Part shown: positions 8,910-18,851 of the stretch, piece by piece
Position numbering within the stretch: position 1 is the first letter of the stretch
Layout of the letters: every line of letters starts with the position of its first letter
NCBI GenBank assembly: GCA_021848325.1
Contig: JAJZUU010000023.1
Span: forward strand, 1 to 40,089
DNA: 40,089 nt
Source of the DNA: Pseudomonadota bacterium
GTDB taxonomy: Bacteria; Pseudomonadota; Gammaproteobacteria; Burkholderiales; JAJZUU01
Direction: 5' to 3'
The notes under the pieces: model-generated
Databases searched by the model: none
The model's input: the letters and a program-made list of their open reading frames with translations, nothing else
Told to the model about the DNA's origin: nothing
Program-made: the position numbers and the translations under genes

Positions 8910-10331
8910 TTGGCGCAGGCAAAGCCGGCGGCTGCCCATGGCGCGGCCGACGAAGTGCAGGGGGAGTTGTCCTCCGTCCGCGAGAAGATCCATCCCCGGG
9001 CGGTGGGCGGCCTGTTCGCCTGGCTGCGGGTGGCGGCGGTACTGCTTACCCAGTTGCTGTACTACGGCCTGCCCTGGCTGCAGTGGGACGGGCGCCAGTC
9101 GGTGCTGTTCGATCTGGCGACGCGCAAGTTCTACGTCTTCGGCCTGGTGCTGTGGCCCCAGGACTTCGTCTATCTCAGCGCGCTGCTGATCATCGCGGCC
9201 CTCGGCCTGTTCCTGTTTACCGCGGTGGCGGGGCGGTTGTGGTGCGGCTATGCCTGTCCCCAGACGGTCTACACCGAGGTCTTTCTGTGGATCGAGCGCA
9301 GGATAGAGGGCAACCGCCAGCAGCAGATCAAGCTCGACCAGGCGCCGTGGGGCGCGCGCAAGATCGCCGTCAAGGGTGCCAAGCACGGCGCCTGGATTGC
9401 ATTCTCGTTCTGGACCGGCCTGACCTTCGTGGGCTACTTTACGCCCATCAGGGTGCTTACCGAGGAGCTTGCCGCCTTGAGCTTCGGTCCCTGGGAGACG
9501 TTTTGGATCCTGTTCTACGGCTTCGCCACCTACGGCAATGCGGGCTGGTTGCGGGAGCAGGTGTGCAAGTACATGTGTCCGTATGCGCGCTTTCAGAGCG
9601 TGATGTTCGACCCGGATACCCTGATCATCACCTACGATCCAAAACGGGGGGAGCCCCGGGGCCCGCGCGGCAAGAGGGTGGATCGGGCCCAGGCCGGGCT
9701 GGGGGACTGCGTGGACTGCTCCATCTGCGTGCAGGCGTGCCCCACCGGCATCGACATCCGCAACGGCCTGCAGTATATGTGCATCGGCTGCGCGGCGTGC
9801 ATCGACGGCTGCAACCAGGTGATGGACAAGCTGGGGTACCCGCGCGGGCTGATCCGCTATTCCACCGAGAACGCGATGGAGGGCAAGTATCCGGACAAGG
9901 CGATCCTGCTGCGCATGTTGCGCCCGCGGGTGCTGCTTTACGGCATTGTCCTGCTGGCCATTGCCGCGGCCCTGGCTGCGGCCCTCTATGTCAGGGTGCC
10001 GCTGCAGGTGGACGTGATGCGCGATCGCTGGTCGCTGGCGCGGGAGACCAGCCAAGGGCTGATCGAGAACGTGTACCGTCTGCAGGTCATCAACATGGAC
10101 GACCGGCCCCACCGCTACGCCATTTCCGTCTTGGGGCCGGTCGCTTTCCATTTGCTCGCCGAGGGGCCGCCGCTGCAGGTGGCGGCGCTGTCCTCGGGCA
10201 ATCTGTCGGTGAGGCTCGAGGCCGACCCGCAGGGATTGAAGGAGCGCTCCACTCCGGTCACTTTCCGCCTCCAGGCGGTGGACGACCCCGCGCTGGAGCG
10301 CACCGTGGCATCCAGTTTTCTCAGCCGATAG
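8910..10331 (+). CDS. ccoG: CcoG (RdxA/FixG), polyferredoxin for cbb3 oxidase assembly
   Basis: CcoG is a membrane iron-sulfur protein thought to reduce Cu(II) for oxidase assembly. Visible features are an N-terminal helix, the WCGYACPQTVYTEVF motif, CKYMCPYARFQSVMFD, and two cluster motifs at C267-270-273-277 and C291-294-297-301, then a C-terminal helix and an Ig-like FixG domain. The start is set at a TTG at 8910 because AAGGAG lies 6 bases before it. A GTG at 8850 gives 20 extra residues rich in Ala and Pro but has no clear ribosome site. The gene is co-directional with ccoP and ccoH. Confidence 0.93.
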   Translation: MAQAKPAAAHGAADEVQGELSSVREKIHPRAVGGLFAWLRVAAVLLTQLLYYGLPWLQWDGRQSVLFDLATRKFYVFGLVLWPQDFVYLSALLIIAALGLFLFTAVAGRLWCGYACPQTVYTEVFLWIERRIEGNRQQQIKLDQAPWGARKIAVKGAKHGAWIAFSFWTGLTFVGYFTPIRVLTEELAALSFGPWETFWILFYGFATYGNAGWLREQVCKYMCPYARFQSVMFDPDTLIITYDPKRGEPRGPRGKRVDRAQAGLGDCVDCSICVQACPTGIDIRNGLQYMCIGCAACIDGCNQVMDKLGYPRGLIRYSTENAMEGKYPDKAILLRMLRPRVLLYGIVLLAIAAALAAALYVRVPLQVDVMRDRWSLARETSQGLIENVYRLQVINMDDRPHRYAISVLGPVAFHLLAEGPPLQVAALSSGNLSVRLEADPQGLKERSTPVTFRLQAVDDPALERTVASSFLSR

Positions 10332-10344
10332 CACAGGAGCGATT

Positions 10345-10866
10345 ATGCGCACCCCCCCTTCCGCAAGCAAACCGTGGTATCGGGAGCCCTGGCCCTGGTT
10401 TTTGATGGCACTGCCGCTGACGGCCATTATCGGGGGAGCGATTACCGCCTGGTTCGCCGTGACCAGCAACGACGGATTGGTGGCCGACGACTATTACAAG
10501 AAGGGCCTGGCCATCAACCAGACCCTGCACCGGGACGAGGAAGCCGGCGTCCTGCATCTGCAGGCGGCGCTCACCCGTAGTGACGGAGGTACCCTGACCA
10601 TGCGGCTGAGGGGCGACTTCAAGACCTATCCGCAGCAGGTGCAGTTGCGTATCCTGTATCCCACCCGGGCCGGGAAGGATCAGACGGTGTCGCTGCAGGC
10701 CGTTGCGCCGGGGAGCTACGCCGGCCACTGCCAGACGCTGAGCCGGGGGAAGTGGTACCTGATCCTGGAAGACAATGCCAAGACCTGGCGTTTGCTGGGC
10801 GAGTGGGAAGTGCCGCAGACCCGAACCGTGTCCCTCGCGGCGGGAGACGGCAAGAAAGTCATGTAA
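10345..10866 (+). CDS. ccoH: CcoH (FixH family) oxidase assembly protein
   Basis: The 173-residue product has an N-terminal WYREPWPWFLMALPLTAIIGGAITAWFAV membrane segment and the DGLVADDYYKKGLAIN signature of FixH/CcoH. A beta-rich periplasmic domain follows. CcoH interacts with the assembling cbb3 complex and is needed for its stability. It lies 13 bases after ccoG, in the same operon. Confidence 0.93.
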   Translation: MRTPPSASKPWYREPWPWFLMALPLTAIIGGAITAWFAVTSNDGLVADDYYKKGLAINQTLHRDEEAGVLHLQAALTRSDGGTLTMRLRGDFKTYPQQVQLRILYPTRAGKDQTVSLQAVAPGSYAGHCQTLSRGKWYLILEDNAKTWRLLGEWEVPQTRTVSLAAGDGKKVM

Positions 10867-10877
10867 CGGAGGAAGCC

Positions 10878-11009
10878 ATGGTTGCTATGCATATGCTGTT
10901 CGGCACGGGGATGGGGCTGCTCAGCCTGTTCACCATCCTGTTTATCGTCGCCATGGGCGTGTATCTCTTCGTGACGCTCAGCAAGAAATCCCGCGGCTCG
11001 GACGAGTAG
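10878..11009 (+). CDS. DUF3149-type small membrane protein
   Basis: A 43-residue protein starting at 10878 after a good ribosome site (ggagga). The pattern LFGTGMGLLSLFTILFIVAMGVYLFVTL is one membrane helix preceded by the FGTxxGLxSL motif of DUF3149 proteins, followed by a basic KKSRGSDE tail. It is 11 bases after ccoH and probably co-transcribed. Its function is unknown; its place suggests a link to the oxidase, but that is only context. Confidence 0.75.
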   Translation: MVAMHMLFGTGMGLLSLFTILFIVAMGVYLFVTLSKKSRGSDE

Positions 11010-11171
11010 TCCGCCGCATCCCCGGCGCTCGCCCAGGAGGGTGAACGCCGGACGCTTCCCTATTCGCAGCGCGGCTGAAGCCCTCGCCGGATCGGCCGCC
11101 GCAGCCGTTCCCTTGCCTGCCCCTATTCCCGTCTGACCCGCGTCCGCCGCGGCTCACGGCCTCTTGCGGCT

Positions 11172-11187
11172 TGTATCGTTCCCTACA
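11172..11187 (+). promoter_or_regulatory. NifA upstream activator sequence 1
   Basis: TGT-ATCGTTCCCT-ACA matches the NifA site TGT-N10-ACA exactly. Its centre is about 143 bases before the expected nifH transcription start, within the normal range for NifA acting through DNA looping. Confidence 0.8.
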
Positions 11188-11201
11188 GTGCCCCCCCGTT
11201 T

Positions 11202-11217
11202 TGTCGCGTTTGCAACA
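11202..11217 (+). promoter_or_regulatory. NifA upstream activator sequence 2
   Basis: TGT-CGCGTTTGCA-ACA is a second exact TGT-N10-ACA site, about 113 bases before the predicted start. It lies exactly 30 bases from site 1, close to three helical turns, so both sites would face the same side of the DNA. Confidence 0.8.
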
Positions 11218-11296
11218 GCCGGCAATCCCAGGCGCCATGCCCGGCGCAACAAATAAATAAATTTATAAACAGATAGATACGCTAAATTCGCGGCGG

Positions 11297-11312
11297 TGGC
11301 ATGCTCGTTGCT
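11297..11312 (+). promoter_or_regulatory. Sigma-54 (-24/-12) promoter of nifH
   Basis: TGGCATG-CTCG-TTGCT fits the RpoN consensus TGGCACG-N4-TTGCW with one substitution, keeping the essential GG and GC pair. With two NifA sites upstream it is the main promoter of the nifHDK operon. The start is expected near 11323. Confidence 0.9.
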
Positions 11313-11407
11313 AAGGGAGAAGTGCGCAGTGAATGTTTTGCCGGGACTGCAACCGAGAAAAAGAAAAATAACGTGTTGTGAGGTTTCGATTTGATCCGGC
11401 GGAGTGA

Positions 11408-12355
<948 letters not shown>

Positions 12356-12370
12356 GGAAGGGCGGTCGGA

Positions 12371-12400
12371 CCCCGCCCGTGGCCTCGGTCGCGGGCGGGG
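12371..12400 (+). repeat. 9-bp GC hairpin after nifH
   Basis: CCCCGCCCG (12371-12379) pairs perfectly with CGGGCGGGG (12392-12400) around a 12-nt loop. No T-run follows, so it is not a classic terminator. Position suggests an mRNA-stabilising or attenuating structure that would raise NifH over NifDK. The same 9-base stem recurs in the hairpin at 15613-15653. Confidence 0.7.
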
Positions 12401-12426
12401 CACCAAGCGGATGCGAGGGGATCGAC

Positions 12427-12480
12427 GGGAGACCTCTGCAGATGGCGGCGCGCGCCAGCCGCCATGCGCAGAGTTCTCCC
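12427..12480 (+). repeat. Three-block stem-loop between nifH and nifD
   Basis: Three paired blocks in register form one long hairpin: GGGAG with CTCCC, CTCTGC with GCAGAG, and ATGGCGGC with GCCGCCAT. They are separated by 2-nt internal loops and closed by an 8-nt loop. It lies 48 bases before the nifD start and no T-run follows. With the hairpin at 12371 it forms a double barrier just downstream of nifH. Confidence 0.7.
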
Positions 12481-12528
12481 CCAGGGCGAATCGGGTCGAT
12501 GTCATTTTTTTTGAGTTAGGAGAGCAAA

Positions 12529-13980
12529 ATGAGCCTGACGGCAGAGCAAGCGAAAGCGAAGAACCAGGAACTCATCAAGGAGGTCCTGGAGGTCTATCCG
12601 GAAAAGACCGCCAAGAAACGCGCCAAGCATCTGGGCGTGTACGAGGCGGACAAGCCGGATTGCAGCGTGAAGTCCAACATCAAGTCGATCCCCGGAGTGA
12701 TGACCATCCGCGGCTGCGCCTACGCCGGTTCCAAAGGCGTGGTGTGGGGGCCGATCAAGGACATGGTCCACATCAGTCACGGCCCGGTGGGCTGCGGCCA
12801 GTATTCCTGGGGCTCGCGCCGCAACTACTACGTCGGCACCACCGGCGTGGATAGCTTCGTTACCATGCAGTTCACCTCCGATTTCCAGGAGAAGGACATC
12901 GTCTTCGGCGGCGACAAGAAACTGGAGAAGATCATGGACGAGATCCAGGGTCTGTTCCCGCTGAACAAGGGCATCACGGTGCAGTCCGAGTGCCCGATCG
13001 GACTGATCGGCGACGACATCGAGGCGGTGTCCAAGAAGAAGTCCAAGGAGTTCGGCGGCAAGACCATCGTGCCGGTGCGCTGCGAGGGGTTCCGCGGCGT
13101 GTCCCAGTCCCTGGGCCATCACATCGCCAACGACACCATCCGCGACTGGGTGTTCGACAAGAAGGGCGAGCCCAGGGCGTTCGAAGGCACGCCGTACGAC
13201 GTGTCCATCATCGGTGACTACAACATCGGCGGCGATGCCTGGGCCTCCCGCATCCTGCTGGAGGAAATGGGTCTCAGGGTGATTGCCCAGTGGTCCGGCG
13301 ACGGCAGCATCGCGGAACTGGAAAACACCCCCAAGGCCAAGCTCAACGTGCTCCACTGCTACCGCTCGATGAACTACATCTCGCGCCACATGGAAGAGAA
13401 ATACGGCATCCCCTGGGTCGAGTACAACTTCTTCGGCCCGGGCAAGATCGAGGCCTCCCTGCGGGAGATCGCCAGCCACTTCGACGACAAGATCAAGGAA
13501 GGAGCGGAGAAAGTCATCGCCAAGTACAAGCCGCTGATGCAGGCCGTCATCGACAAGTACAAGCCGCGCCTGGAAGGCAAGAGGGTGATGCTGTTCGTGG
13601 GCGGCCTGCGTCCCCGCCACGTGATCGGCGCCTACGAGGACCTGGGCATGGAGGTGGTGGGCACCGGCTACGAGTTCGGCCACAACGACGACTACCAGCG
13701 CACCACCCACTACGTCAAGGACGGCACCCTGATCTACGACGACGTCACCGGCTACGAGTTCGAGAAGTTCGTGGAGAAGGTGCAGCCCGACCTGGTGGGC
13801 TCCGGGATCAAGGAGAAGTACGTGTTCCAGAAAATGGGCGTGCCCTTCCGGCAGATGCACTCCTGGGACTATTCCGGTCCCTACCACGGCTACGACGGCT
13901 TCGCTATCTTCGCCCGCGACATGGACATGGCCATCAACAACCCGGTGTGGGGTCTGACCAAGGCCCCGTGGAAGAAGTAA
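12529..13980 (+). CDS. nifD: NifD, nitrogenase molybdenum-iron protein alpha chain
   Basis: NifD holds FeMo-cofactor and half of the P-cluster ligands. The 483-residue protein has P-cluster cysteines C63, C89 and C155 ([24 protein letters not shown]), the FeMo-co ligands C277 (LNVLHCYRS) and H444 ([16 protein letters not shown]), and H197/H198 in SLGHHIAND near the cofactor. All key residues are present, so this is a Mo nitrogenase subunit. A ribosome site (taggagagc) precedes the ATG. Confidence 0.99.
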   Translation: MSLTAEQAKAKNQELIKEVLEVYPEKTAKKRAKHLGVYEADKPDCSVKSNIKSIPGVMTIRGCAYAGSKGVVWGPIKDMVHISHGPVGCGQYSWGSRRNYYVGTTGVDSFVTMQFTSDFQEKDIVFGGDKKLEKIMDEIQGLFPLNKGITVQSECPIGLIGDDIEAVSKKKSKEFGGKTIVPVRCEGFRGVSQSLGHHIANDTIRDWVFDKKGEPRAFEGTPYDVSIIGDYNIGGDAWASRILLEEMGLRVIAQWSGDGSIAELENTPKAKLNVLHCYRSMNYISRHMEEKYGIPWVEYNFFGPGKIEASLREIASHFDDKIKEGAEKVIAKYKPLMQAVIDKYKPRLEGKRVMLFVGGLRPRHVIGAYEDLGMEVVGTGYEFGHNDDYQRTTHYVKDGTLIYDDVTGYEFEKFVEKVQPDLVGSGIKEKYVFQKMGVPFRQMHSWDYSGPYHGYDGFAIFARDMDMAINNPVWGLTKAPWKK

Positions 13981-13984
13981 TCGC

Positions 13985-14034
13985 GTAATGGGTACCGGGG
14001 AATGAGCGACGGGCAAACCCCCATCGCCCATTAC
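13985..14034. repeat. 8-bp inverted repeat between nifD and nifK
   Basis: GTAATGGG at 13985-13992 and CCCATTAC at 14027-14034 can pair across a 34-nt loop. The surroundings contain further degenerate GGGTGATGG/TAATGGG-like units, including ccatcaccc at 14042, so this may be a decayed repeat cassette rather than a designed hairpin. Confidence 0.5.
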
Positions 14035-14067
14035 CCGAGCGCCATCACCCAATCAAGGAGATTCATC

Positions 14068-15606
14068 ATGAGCCAGAGTGCCGAACACATACTCGACCAC
14101 GAGAACCTGTTCCGCGAGCCGGAATACCTCGAGATGTTCGAGTCCAAGAAAACGAACTTCGAGGACCCGCACCCCGCCGAAAAGGTGGCGGAGATCCGCG
14201 ACTGGACCAAGGGCTGGGAATACCGGGAGAAGAACTTCGCCCGGGAGTCCCTCACCGTCAACCCGGCCAAGGCGTGCCAGCCCCTGGGCGCGGTGTTCGC
14301 CGCCGTGGGCTTCGAGGGCACGCTGCCCTTCGTGCACGGCTCCCAGGGCTGCGTGGCGTACTACCGCAGCCACTTCAGCCGCCACTTCAAGGAGCCCACC
14401 TCCTGCGTGTCCTCTTCCATGACCGAGGACGCGGCGGTGTTCGGCGGCCTCAACAACATGATCGACGGGCTGGCCAACGCCTACAAGCTGTACAAGCCCA
14501 AGATGATCGCCGTTTCCACCACCTGCATGGCGGAGGTGATCGGCGACGACCTGAACGGCTTCATCCAGAACGCCAAGGCCAAGGGCAGCGTGCCGGAGGA
14601 CTTCGACGTGCCCTATGCCCACACCCCGGCCTTCGTGGGCAGCCATGTCACCGGCTACGACAACGCCCTCAGAGGGATCGTGACCCATTTCTGGGAAGGC
14701 AAGGAGCGCGCCCCCAACGACAAGATCAACTTCATCGGCGGCTTCGACGGCTACACCGTGGGCAACATGCGGGAGGTCAAGCGCATGTTCGGCCTGATGG
14801 GGGTGGACTACACCCTTCTCGGGGACAACAGCGACGCCTGGGATACCCCCACTGACGGCGAGTTCCGCATGTACGACGGCGGCACCACCCTGGAGGATGC
14901 CAAGGCCGCGCTGAATGCCAAGGCCACCCTCTCCATGCAGGAGTTCTGCACCGAGAAGACCCTGGGCTACATCAAGGAGCGCGGGCAGGAAACCGTGGCC
15001 CTCAACCACCCGGTGGGCGTGGCGGGGACCGACCGCTTTCTGATGGAGGTCTCCCGCCTCACCGGCAAGGCCATCCCGGCCGAGCTGGAAAAGGAGCGCG
15101 GCCGCCTGCTGGACGCCATCGCCGATTCCAGTTCCCATCTCCACGGCAAGAAGTTCGCCCTCTACGGCGATCCGGATCTCACCCTGGGGCTGGCCGCCTT
15201 CCTGCTGGAACTGGGTGTCGAACCGGTGCACGTGCTGGCCACCAACGGGACCAAGGACTGGGCCGAGAAGATGCAGGCCCTGTTCGACAGCTCTCCCTTC
15301 GGCAAGGGCTGCCATGCCTATGCCGGCCGCGATCTGTGGCACATGCGCTCGCTGCTGTTCACCGAGCCGGTGGATTTCCTGATCGGCAACACCTACGGCA
15401 AGTACCTGGAGCGGGACACCGGCACGCCGCTGATCCGCGTCGGTTTCCCCATCTTCGACCGCCACCATCACCACCGCTTTCCGGTGTGGGGCTACCAGGG
15501 CGGGCTGAACCTGCTGGTCACCCTGCTGGACAAGGTGTTCGACGAGCTGGACAAGAACACCAACGTGGCGGGCAAAACCGACTACAGCTTCGACATCATC
15601 CGTTAA
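14068..15606 (+). CDS. nifK: NifK, nitrogenase molybdenum-iron protein beta chain
   Basis: NifK pairs with NifD in the alpha2-beta2 dinitrogenase and supplies the other P-cluster ligands. The 512 residues contain C70 ([11 protein letters not shown]), C95 ([14 protein letters not shown]) and C153 ([13 protein letters not shown]) at the expected spacing. The ATG at 14068 follows caaggag; an open frame reaching back to 14002 overlaps the repeat and lacks a ribosome site. The last 40 residues include [10 protein letters not shown] and [13 protein letters not shown], typical of NifK. Confidence 0.99.
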   Translation: MSQSAEHILDHENLFREPEYLEMFESKKTNFEDPHPAEKVAEIRDWTKGWEYREKNFARESLTVNPAKACQPLGAVFAAVGFEGTLPFVHGSQGCVAYYRSHFSRHFKEPTSCVSSSMTEDAAVFGGLNNMIDGLANAYKLYKPKMIAVSTTCMAEVIGDDLNGFIQNAKAKGSVPEDFDVPYAHTPAFVGSHVTGYDNALRGIVTHFWEGKERAPNDKINFIGGFDGYTVGNMREVKRMFGLMGVDYTLLGDNSDAWDTPTDGEFRMYDGGTTLEDAKAALNAKATLSMQEFCTEKTLGYIKERGQETVALNHPVGVAGTDRFLMEVSRLTGKAIPAELEKERGRLLDAIADSSSHLHGKKFALYGDPDLTLGLAAFLLELGVEPVHVLATNGTKDWAEKMQALFDSSPFGKGCHAYAGRDLWHMRSLLFTEPVDFLIGNTYGKYLERDTGTPLIRVGFPIFDRHHHHRFPVWGYQGGLNLLVTLLDKVFDELDKNTNVAGKTDYSFDIIR

Positions 15607-15612
15607 CCGGAG

Positions 15613-15653
15613 CGGCCGGCCTCCCCGCCCGGCGCGGGCGGGGAGGCCGGCCG
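15613..15653 (+). repeat. Perfect 19-bp GC hairpin between nifK and the ferredoxin gene
   Basis: Bases 15613-15631 (CGGCCGGCCTCCCCGCCCG) are exactly complementary to 15635-15653, leaving a 3-nt loop. This is an exceptionally stable structure, with no T-run after it. It begins 6 bases after the nifK stop and ends 15 bases before the ferredoxin ATG. It probably limits transcription or protects the 3' end of nifHDK mRNA. Its inner 9 bp are identical to the nifH hairpin at 12371-12400. Confidence 0.85.
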
Positions 15654-15668
15654 AACAAGGACAAAAAC

Positions 15669-16016
15669 ATGGCAAACGTGACATTTTCCTCCCCCGCGAT
15701 GAAGAAGGACCTCACCGTGTACGCGGTGGCCGGGGACTGCCGCACCCTGCTCAGCGTGGCCAAGGAGCACAAGGTGCCGATCAACTTCGAGTGCGAGAAC
15801 GGCGAATGCGGTTCCTGCCAGGTGCAGGTGGTGGTGCTGGCCAACAAGCAGCCGATGGGGATGCACCTGACCGAGAAAGAGAAGACCGTGCTCAAGCTGG
15901 CGGGCAAGATCACCCAGCAGCAGATCGAGGACGCGGAAGTGAACGACCTGCCTCCCCCGTGGCGTCTGGCCTGCCAGTACATCGTGCGGGACGAGGACAT
16001 CCTGGTGAAGTTCTAG
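15669..16016 (+). CDS. Nif-associated [2Fe-2S] ferredoxin (plant-type)
   Basis: A 115-residue ferredoxin with the plant-type binding pattern C42-x4-C47-x2-C50 and a distant C102 (WRLACQYI). The tail [11 protein letters not shown] is typical of the family. Similar small ferredoxins sit in nif clusters. The Azotobacter FeSII (Shethna) protein is a comparable fold that protects nitrogenase from oxygen, but whether this one protects or donates electrons cannot be decided here. It lies between nifK and nifE, behind the large hairpin. Confidence 0.88.
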   Translation: MANVTFSSPAMKKDLTVYAVAGDCRTLLSVAKEHKVPINFECENGECGSCQVQVVVLANKQPMGMHLTEKEKTVLKLAGKITQQQIEDAEVNDLPPPWRLACQYIVRDEDILVKF

Positions 16017-16044
16017 CGGTACCACGAGAGCGGGGGCGGACGCG

Positions 16045-17436
16045 ATGGCAACCTTGGCCGGAAAGATTCAGCAAGTGTTCGACGAGCCGGCCTGCGGCAA
16101 GAACCAGGCCAAGTCGGACAAGGAGCGCAAGAAGGGCTGCAGCAAACAGCTCCAGCCCGGGGCGGCGGCCGGGGGCTGTGCCTTCGACGGCGCCAAGATC
16201 GCGCTGCAACCGATCACCGACGTGGCCCACCTGGTGCACGGGCCGATCGCCTGCGAGGGCAACTCCTGGGACAACCGGGGCGCCAAGTCCTCCGGGGCGC
16301 GGCTGTACCGCACCGGCTTCACCACCGACATCAACGAGACCGACGTGGTGTTCGGCGGCGAGAAGCGGCTGTTCAAGTCGATCAAGGAGATCCTGGACAA
16401 GTACGACCCGCCCGCGGTGTTCGTCTACCAGACCTGCGTCACCGCCCTGATCGGGGACGACATCGAGGCGGTGTGCAAGGCGGCGTCCGCCAAATTCGGC
16501 AAGCCGGTGATCCCGGTCAACGCCCCCGGCTTCGTGGGCAGCAAGAACCTGGGCAACAAGCTGGCCGGCGAGGCCCTGCTGGACCACGTGATCGGCACCG
16601 AGGAGCCGGCATACACCACCCCCTACGACATCAACATCATCGGCGAATACAACCTGGCGGGCGAGCTGTGGCAGGTGAAGCCCCTGCTGGACGAACTCGG
16701 CATCCGCATCCTGTCCTGCATCAGCGGCGACGCCAGGTACCACGAGGTGGCCTCTTCCCATCGCGCCCGGGCGGCCATGATGGTGTGCTCCAAGGCGATG
16801 ATCAACGTCGCTCGCAAGATGGAGGAGCGCTACGGCATCCCCTTCTTCGAGGGCTCCTTCTACGGCATTTCCGACATGAGCGACAGCCTGCGCCAGATTG
16901 CCCGGCTGCTGGTGGAAAAGGGCGCCCCCGCCGAGCTGACGGAGCGCACCGAGGCCCTGATCCGGCGCGAGGAGGCGCGCGCCTGGGAAAGGCTCGATCC
17001 CTACCGGGAGCGGCTTGCCGGCAAGCGGGTGCTGCTCATCACCGGGGGGGTGAAATCCTGGTCGGTGGTGGCGGCCCTGCAGGAGGTGGGGCTGGAGATC
17101 GTGGGCACCAGCGTCAAGAAGTCCACCAAGGAAGACAAGGAGCGGATCAAGGAGATCATGGGGGACGACGCCCACATGTTCGACGACATGACCCCGCGCG
17201 AGATGTACCGGATGCTGAAGGAGGCCCGGGCCGATATCATGCTCTCCGGCGGGCGCTCCCAGTTCGTCGCCCTCAAGGCCAAGATGCCCTGGCTCGACAT
17301 CAACCAGGAGCGGCACCACGCCTACGCCGGCTACGAGGGCATGGTGGCCCTGGTGCGGGAGATCGAAAAATCGCTCTACAACCCGATCTGGGAACAGGTG
17401 CGTACGCCCGCGCCCTGGGATGCGGCACCTCTTTAA
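16045..17436 (+). CDS. nifE: NifE, FeMo-cofactor scaffold subunit
   Basis: NifE forms with NifN the NifEN scaffold, on which the NifB-co precursor receives Mo and homocitrate. The 463-residue product parallels Nif[52 protein letters not shown] and [19 protein letters not shown]. The position matching the NifD cofactor His region reads [17 protein letters not shown], as in NifE. It is 28 bases after the ferredoxin and 10 before nifN. Confidence 0.97.
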   Translation: MATLAGKIQQVFDEPACGKNQAKSDKERKKGCSKQLQPGAAAGGCAFDGAKIALQPITDVAHLVHGPIACEGNSWDNRGAKSSGARLYRTGFTTDINETDVVFGGEKRLFKSIKEILDKYDPPAVFVYQTCVTALIGDDIEAVCKAASAKFGKPVIPVNAPGFVGSKNLGNKLAGEALLDHVIGTEEPAYTTPYDINIIGEYNLAGELWQVKPLLDELGIRILSCISGDARYHEVASSHRARAAMMVCSKAMINVARKMEERYGIPFFEGSFYGISDMSDSLRQIARLLVEKGAPAELTERTEALIRREEARAWERLDPYRERLAGKRVLLITGGVKSWSVVAALQEVGLEIVGTSVKKSTKEDKERIKEIMGDDAHMFDDMTPREMYRMLKEARADIMLSGGRSQFVALKAKMPWLDINQERHHAYAGYEGMVALVREIEKSLYNPIWEQVRTPAPWDAAPL

Positions 17437-17446
17437 GGACAAACCC

Positions 17447-18805
17447 ATGGCCACCGTGATCACCTCCAAAAAGGCCTGTTCGGTCAACCCGCTCAAGATG
17501 AGCCAGCCCATCGGCGCGGCCCTGGCCTTCCTCGGGCTCAACCGCTGCATGCCGCTGCTGCACGGCTCCCAGGGCTGCACCGCGTTCGGCCTGGTGCTGT
17601 TCGTGCGCCATTTCCGCGAGGCGATCCCGCTGCAGACCACCGCCATGAACGAGGTCGCCACCATCCTGGGCGGCATGGACAACGTCGAGCAGGCCATCGT
17701 CAACATCTGCAACCGGGCCCGGCCGGAGGTCATCGGCCTGTGCTCCACCGGGCTGACCGAGACCAAGGGCGACGACGTGGAAGGCTACCTGAAGCTGATC
17801 CGGGCCAAGCACCCGGAGCTGGACGGCGTGCCCATCGTCTACGTCTCCACCCCGGATTACAAGGACGCGTTCCAGGACGGCTGGTCCAAGGCGGTGACCG
17901 GCATCGTGCGGCAGTTGGCGCAGCCCGCCGCGGTCCGGGCGGAGCGCCAGGTGAACGTCCTCGCCGGCAGCCACCTGACCCCGGGGGACCTGGAGGAGAT
18001 CCGGGAGATGGCGGAGGCCTTCGGGCTGGACCCCATCCTGGTGCCGGACCTCTCCGGCTCCCTGGACGGCCATATCCCCGAGGACTTCAGCCCCACCACC
18101 CTGGGCGGCACCCGGCTGGAGCAGATCCGCGCCATGGGCGCTTCCCGGGCGACCATCGCGGTGGGCGAACAGATGCGCCCGGCAGCAGAGGCCCTGGAGC
18201 AAAAGACGGGCGTGCCCTACACCCTGTTCGAGCGCCTCACCGGGCTTACGGCGAACGACCGGTTGCTGGCCTTCCTGTCCCGGGAAAGCGGCCGGCAGGT
18301 GCCCGACAAGTACCGCCGGCAGCGCAGCCAACTGGTGGACGCCATGCTGGACGGGCATTTTTTCTTCGGCGGCAAGCGGGTCGCCGTCGGCGCCGAACCG
18401 GACCTGCTGTGGGACGTGGGCTGCTGGCTGGCGGAGATGGGGTGCGAGCTGGAGGCGGTAACCACCGCCCACTCGCCCCTGCTGGAACGGCTGCCCAGCG
18501 CCGAGGTGACCATCGGCGACCTGGAGGACCTGGAACGCCTGGCCCACGGTTGCGACCTGCTCATCACCCACTCCCACGGGCGGCAGGCGGCCGAGCGCCT
18601 GGGCATCCCGTTCCTGCGCATGGGGATGCCGACGTTCGACCGGCTGGGCGCCGCCCACCGGCTGTCGGTGGGATACCGCGGCACCAGGGATCTGGTGTTC
18701 GAGATCGGGAACCTGTTTTTGGCCAATGCCCACGACAACCGGCCGGATACGTGGACACCGGCGAAGGAAGAGCGTCATGCGGGTGCGCCGGCTACGGCTC
18801 ATTAA
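17447..18805 (+). CDS. nifN: NifN, FeMo-cofactor scaffold subunit
   Basis: NifN is the partner of NifE and a NifK homologue. The 452 residues show KKACSVNPLKMSQPIGAALAFLGLNRCMP and LLHGSQGCTAFGLV near the N-terminus, then GLCSTGLTETKGDDVEGYL, VYVSTPDYKDAFQDGWSKAV and HSHGRQAAERLGIPFLRMGMPTFD. The ATG at 17447 follows AAGGAC, which overlaps the nifE stop. The gene ends just before a 16-bp palindrome. Confidence 0.97.
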   Translation: MATVITSKKACSVNPLKMSQPIGAALAFLGLNRCMPLLHGSQGCTAFGLVLFVRHFREAIPLQTTAMNEVATILGGMDNVEQAIVNICNRARPEVIGLCSTGLTETKGDDVEGYLKLIRAKHPELDGVPIVYVSTPDYKDAFQDGWSKAVTGIVRQLAQPAAVRAERQVNVLAGSHLTPGDLEEIREMAEAFGLDPILVPDLSGSLDGHIPEDFSPTTLGGTRLEQIRAMGASRATIAVGEQMRPAAEALEQKTGVPYTLFERLTGLTANDRLLAFLSRESGRQVPDKYRRQRSQLVDAMLDGHFFFGGKRVAVGAEPDLLWDVGCWLAEMGCELEAVTTAHSPLLERLPSAEVTIGDLEDLERLAHGCDLLITHSHGRQAAERLGIPFLRMGMPTFDRLGAAHRLSVGYRGTRDLVFEIGNLFLANAHDNRPDTWTPAKEERHAGAPATAH

Positions 18806-18806
18806 A

Positions 18807-18822
18807 CCGGGGACGTCCCCGG
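18807..18822. repeat. Perfect 16-bp palindrome between nifN and nifX
   Basis: CCGGGGACGTCCCCGG starts one base after the nifN stop. As RNA it is self-complementary but has almost no loop. It could be a protein site or a transcript end structure. Its intergenic look supports starting nifX at 18852 rather than upstream. Confidence 0.55.
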
Positions 18823-18851
18823 ACAACACGGAACTCACGAAAGGAGGCACC

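Noticed and set aside
12502-15684. Two minus-strand open frames of over 500 codons opposite nifD and nifK
   Set aside because: Antisense shadows of highly conserved genes with biased third positions; translations are Val/His/Gly-rich and not protein-like.
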